8,461 nt of DNA from Bacteroidota bacterium (GTDB taxonomy: Bacteria; Bacteroidota; Bacteroidia; M30B66). A program made the translations under genes and the position numbers. The notes under the pieces were generated by a model that did no database searches, was not told the DNA's origin, and saw only the letters and a list, made by a program, of their open reading frames with translations. The stretch is taken from assembly GCA_020438185.1 (NCBI GenBank), contig JAGQVC010000050.1, positions 1-8,461 of the forward strand, written 5' to 3'. Below are positions 5,474 through 8,461 of the stretch, one piece after another (position 1 is the first letter of the stretch; each line of letters starts with the position of its first letter).

Positions 5474-8461
5474 ATGAAAAAACTGCTACACTTACTTTTC
5501 TTCCTTTCCGTTTCTTCGGTTTTCGCCTTGCAGGCGGATGATTCAGGCCGACAGGTCTTTGCACGCTTCGAGCAAAACAAAGGTCAGTTACCTGCCACAG
5601 TTGTTGCTGCCGCTGCTATTCCGGGAGGTAAATGCTTCGTAGAACATACCGGTTTTACCTTTCATTTTCAGGAAACCGGCCATGCCGGCCACAGCCACGG
5701 TGAAGAGCCGGGCCACAATCCGGAAAAAATAAACGGCCACGTTGTTAAGCTTCAATTTAGCGATGCATCCGCTTCTTCAACCCCTGTATTTAATCAAAGC
5801 CTTGGCGCTTACAACAACTATTATTCGGCACTTACCGGCCAAAATGGAATCGCCCGGGCTTACGAATATCAGGCCTTAAGCCTGAAGGAATTATATCCCG
5901 GAATTAGCCTCAACCTGGGCTCCAATGCCAAAGGACTCAAGTACGATTTTGTGCTCAAGCCGGGAGCCAATCCCAACCAGATTGCGATGTTCTGGGAAGG
6001 TGCATCCAAAGTGAATTTGCGCAAAGGGCAACTCGAAATTAAAACATCACTCGGCAACATAACCGAAGAAGCGCCCAGCGCCTGGCAAATTATTGATGGA
6101 AACCGCGTCCCTGTTGACTGCGCCTTTAAGCTGGATGGTACCAGGGTAAGCTTCGAACTCGGTAAATACGATGCATCTCACGAACTAATCATTGACCCAC
6201 AATTGGTATTTGGCTCATTTTCAGGCTCATCTGCCGACAACTGGGGCTTTACCGCAACTTACGATTATGCAGGAAATACTTACACTGCCGGTGTGGTGTT
6301 CGGAATTGGTTATCCAACAACTACCGGTGCTTATTCCGAAACTTTTTCGGGTGGTGCCGGCAGCCGTCCCGCCGACATTGGCATTATGAAATTTGATGCT
6401 GCCGGCCAGCGCATGTATTCAACCTATCTTGGAGGAAGCTCCAACGAAATACCTCAAAGTCTTATCGTTAGCAATGCAAACGAGCTTTTCGTTTTTGGAA
6501 CAACCGGTTCAGCAGATTTTCCAACTACGGCTACAGCCTGGGAAACACAATTCGGTGGTGGTGAACAGGTCTCCATTCTTCGAAGCGGAATCAGTTTCCC
6601 TTCCGGAACCGATATGTTCGTATGCCGTTTTTCGGAATCAGGCGACCGTTTGCTGGCTTCTACCCTCTTAGGCGGTTCAGGTAACGACGGATTGAACACA
6701 GCTTCTCAGCTCAGGTATAACTACGCCGATGAAGCCCGTGGTGGAATTATCCTCGACAATCAAAATAACGTTTACATCGGCTGCAGCACATCCTCATCCG
6801 ACTTTCCGGTTCCCGGTAATGCATTCCAGTCAACATTTGGCGGAGGCACCCAGGACGGAATGGTGGTTAAGCTCAACGAAAACCTCAGCACCTTGTACTG
6901 GGGAACCTACATTGGCGGAGCCGGGAACGACGGCGTAATGAACATCGCTCTGGACGGTAGCGGAAAAGTTTTCGTCGCCGGAGGTACATCTTCAGTAGAT
7001 TTTCCTGTTACCGAGCAGGTTTACCAGAATCAGAACGGAGGCGCACAAAGCGATGGCTTCGTTTCCTGCATCAGTCCGAACGGACAAAACCTGGTAGCTT
7101 CAACCTACTACGGTAGCAATGCCTACGATCAAATTTATCTGGTTGCCACAAGCCGGGATAACAGTGTTTATGTATTTGGTCAAACCGAAAGCGGTGGCAA
7201 CTTTTACCGTCAGGATTTCAATTTTGGAGAAACCAATGGGAAACAATTCATTTCCAAATTCTCCAACGACTTAAGGGAACGTACCTGGTCAACAACTTTC
7301 GGAAACGGACTTGCCAAACCGGATATCACGCCCAGCGCATTCACCGTTGATATTTGCGGACAGATATTCGTTTGCGGCTGGGGTGGTGCATCCAATGCCG
7401 GTCCCGACGGTGGCTCATTTGGCGGTACATCTGGACTCACCACAACACAGGATGCCTATCAGCAAACCACCGATAACAACGATTTTTACCTGATGGTGCT
7501 GGACGAACAGGATCAGAATCTGGTTTATGCTACTTTTTTTGGCGGGCCAACCAGTTCAGAACATGTGGATGGAGGCACCAGCCGTTTTGACCGCCGGGGC
7601 GTTGTGCATCAGGCGGTTTGCGCCGGCTGCGGCGGAAGAGATGACTTTCCCACCACTCCCGGGGTGTGGAGCAACGTAAACGGTAGCACCAGTGGTTGTA
7701 ACAATGCCGTTTATAAATTCGATTTTCAGTTGCCTGCAACGGTCGCCTCTTTTACCGGGCAGCCTATTGCATGTGCGCCTTATCAGGCTGATTTTGTGAA
7801 CACCAGCAGTAATGCTGAGACTTATTCCTGGTTTATTAATGGTAACCCGGTCGCTTCTACCGAAGATTTTAGCAATGCGTTTAGTACGCCGGGCTTGTAT
7901 CTGATTCAACTGGTAGCCGAAAACCCGAATAGCTGCAATGTGCGCGATACATTCATGCGTCAAATTCGCATTGTGAATTCCACACACGATACATTCGACT
8001 CCTTATCAATCTGTTACCTCTCAGAAATTCAGGTTGGAGTTAATTTTCCAATCGATCCGTACTACGAAATTCAGTGGGTACCCTCTTCAGGACTCGACAA
8101 TCCAGATGCGCCCAATCCCAATGCTTCGCCCGAAACGCCAACCAATTACATTTTGTACTTAAGTCTGGCCAGTTGCGCCGATACTATAGAGCAATTTGTT
8201 GATGTTCGCACCGATGTGGTAGATGCCGGTCCCGACCTGGATATTTGCAGGGGAATGACCGTTCAGATTGGTTTGCCGGATTCTTCAACAGGTTACAGCT
8301 ATCGCTGGATGCCTGCGGCTTTCCTGAATAACGACAGTATTGCAACACCGCTTGCGTCGGTTGATGAAACTACCGTATTTGAGTTGTTAAGAATTCCGCC
8401 GACAGGCGCAAATACCTGCCCGGGAAAAGACAGCCTGACAGTTTACATACCCGAAGGTTCG
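5474..8461 (+). CDS. Giant secreted DUF7948/SBBP-propeller/PKD protein, 3' end cut off
   Basis: The frame is open from the ATG at 5474 to the last base: 996 residues with no stop, so the C-terminus lies outside. A signal peptide occupies about residues 1-20 (MKKLLHLLFFLSVSSVFA). Residues 30-245 match the N-terminal DUF7948-type region of Bacteroidota surface proteins, with RFEQNKGQLP at 31-40, LYPGISLNLGSNAKGLKYDF at 140-159 and ELIIDPQLVFG at 237-247. Residues 245-755 hold seven SBBP units of the form YSTYLGG...GT..SADFPTT...GGG..D.fv, consistent with a seven-bladed propeller. A PKD-type module follows at about 756-836 (SWFINGNPV, FSTPGLYLIQLV), then Ig-like modules with WVPSSGLDNP (868-877) and DAGPDLDICRGMTVQIG (917-933) to the edge. 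Proteins of this plan usually end in a gliding-motility-associated (T9SS type B) C-terminal domain; that is expected, not seen. A His-rich patch (70-89) and a Cys cluster in blades 6 and 7 are unusual details. It probably acts at the cell surface in adhesion or motility, by inference from the family. Confidence 0.92.
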   Translation, partial: MKKLLHLLFFLSVSSVFALQADDSGRQVFARFEQNKGQLPATVVAAAAIPGGKCFVEHTGFTFHFQETGHAGHSHGEEPGHNPEKINGHVVKLQFSDASASSTPVFNQSLGAYNNYYSALTGQNGIARAYEYQALSLKELYPGISLNLGSNAKGLKYDFVLKPGANPNQIAMFWEGASKVNLRKGQLEIKTSLGNITEEAPSAWQIIDGNRVPVDCAFKLDGTRVSFELGKYDASHELIIDPQLVFGSFSGSSADNWGFTATYDYAGNTYTAGVVFGIGYPTTTGAYSETFSGGAGSRPADIGIMKFDAAGQRMYSTYLGGSSNEIPQSLIVSNANELFVFGTTGSADFPTTATAWETQFGGGEQVSILRSGISFPSGTDMFVCRFSESGDRLLASTLLGGSGNDGLNTASQLRYNYADEARGGIILDNQNNVYIGCSTSSSDFPVPGNAFQSTFGGGTQDGMVVKLNENLSTLYWGTYIGGAGNDGVMNIALDGSGKVFVAGGTSSVDFPVTEQVYQNQNGGAQSDGFVSCISPNGQNLVASTYYGSNAYDQIYLVATSRDNSVYVFGQTESGGNFYRQDFNFGETNGKQFISKFSNDLRERTWSTTFGNGLAKPDITPSAFTVDICGQIFVCGWGGASNAGPDGGSFGGTSGLTTTQDAYQQTTDNNDFYLMVLDEQDQNLVYATFFGGPTSSEHVDGGTSRFDRRGVVHQAVCAGCGGRDDFPTTPGVWSNVNGSTSGCNNAVYKFDFQLPATVASFTGQPIACAPYQADFVNTSSNAETYSWFINGNPVASTEDFSNAFSTPGLYLIQLVAENPNSCNVRDTFMRQIRIVNSTHDTFDSLSICYLSEIQVGVNFPIDPYYEIQWVPSSGLDNPDAPNPNASPETPTNYILYLSLASCADTIEQFVDVRTDVVDAGPDLDICRGMTVQIGLPDSSTGYSYRWMPAAFLNNDSIATPLASVDETTVFELLRIPPTGANTCPGKDSLTVYIPEGS

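Noticed and set aside
7556..7987. Minus-strand open frame of 143 codons inside the propeller gene
   Set aside because: The plus-strand frame has clear SBBP and PKD motifs through this stretch; the antisense frame has no recognisable domain.
1..8461. Defence system, CRISPR array, prophage, tRNA or rRNA
   Set aside because: No spaced direct repeats, phage or nuclease motifs, or tRNA-like cloverleaf were seen; every gene of more than 140 codons is accounted for by surface-protein or conserved unknown families.

Overview
The window looks like a chromosomal stretch from a member of the Bacteroidota. The evidence is the set of families: a FISUMP-domain surface protein, a type IX secretion (T9SS) type A C-terminal sorting domain, a DUF2141 protein, a TIGR02757/DUF2400 protein, and a very large protein with an N-terminal DUF7948-like region, a seven-unit SBBP propeller and PKD-type modules. 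Shine-Dalgarno sequences are mostly absent before the starts, which also fits this phylum. I cannot name a genus.

Layout. At 1-1383 is the 3' part of a FISUMP surface protein gene that is clearly more AT-rich than the rest. A 258-base gap (1384-1641) without a gene contains several inverted repeats, the last a nested 55-base structure ending 4 bases before the next start codon. A small exported PKD protein follows (1642-2358). Its stop codon overlaps the stop of a convergent two-gene minus-strand unit: an unrecognised acidic cytoplasmic protein (3750-3127), then a TIGR02757/DUF2400 protein (3140-2355), overlapping by 14 bases. A 65-base divergent intergenic region (3751-3815) separates this unit from a plus-strand run of three exported-protein genes: a DUF2141 protein with a lipobox (3816-4256), a T9SS type A cargo protein (4301-5419), and the large propeller protein (5474 to beyond the right edge, 996 residues visible).

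How the genes relate. Five of the seven genes encode proteins likely to leave the cytoplasm. At least one (4301-5419) carries a clear T9SS sorting domain, and the cut-off protein at the right edge is of a type that normally ends in one. No secretion machinery lies in the window, so it would have to be encoded elsewhere. The two minus-strand genes are housekeeping-like and probably co-transcribed, with no visible functional link to the surface proteins.

I found no mobile element, CRISPR array, RNA gene or defence system, and no convincing new multi-gene system. The points most worth a second look are two start-codon-proximal hairpins (1583-1637 and 5437-5469), both ending exactly 4 bases before the ATG of an exported-protein gene; the compositional break after 1383; and a glycosylase-like Asp motif in the DUF2400 protein.
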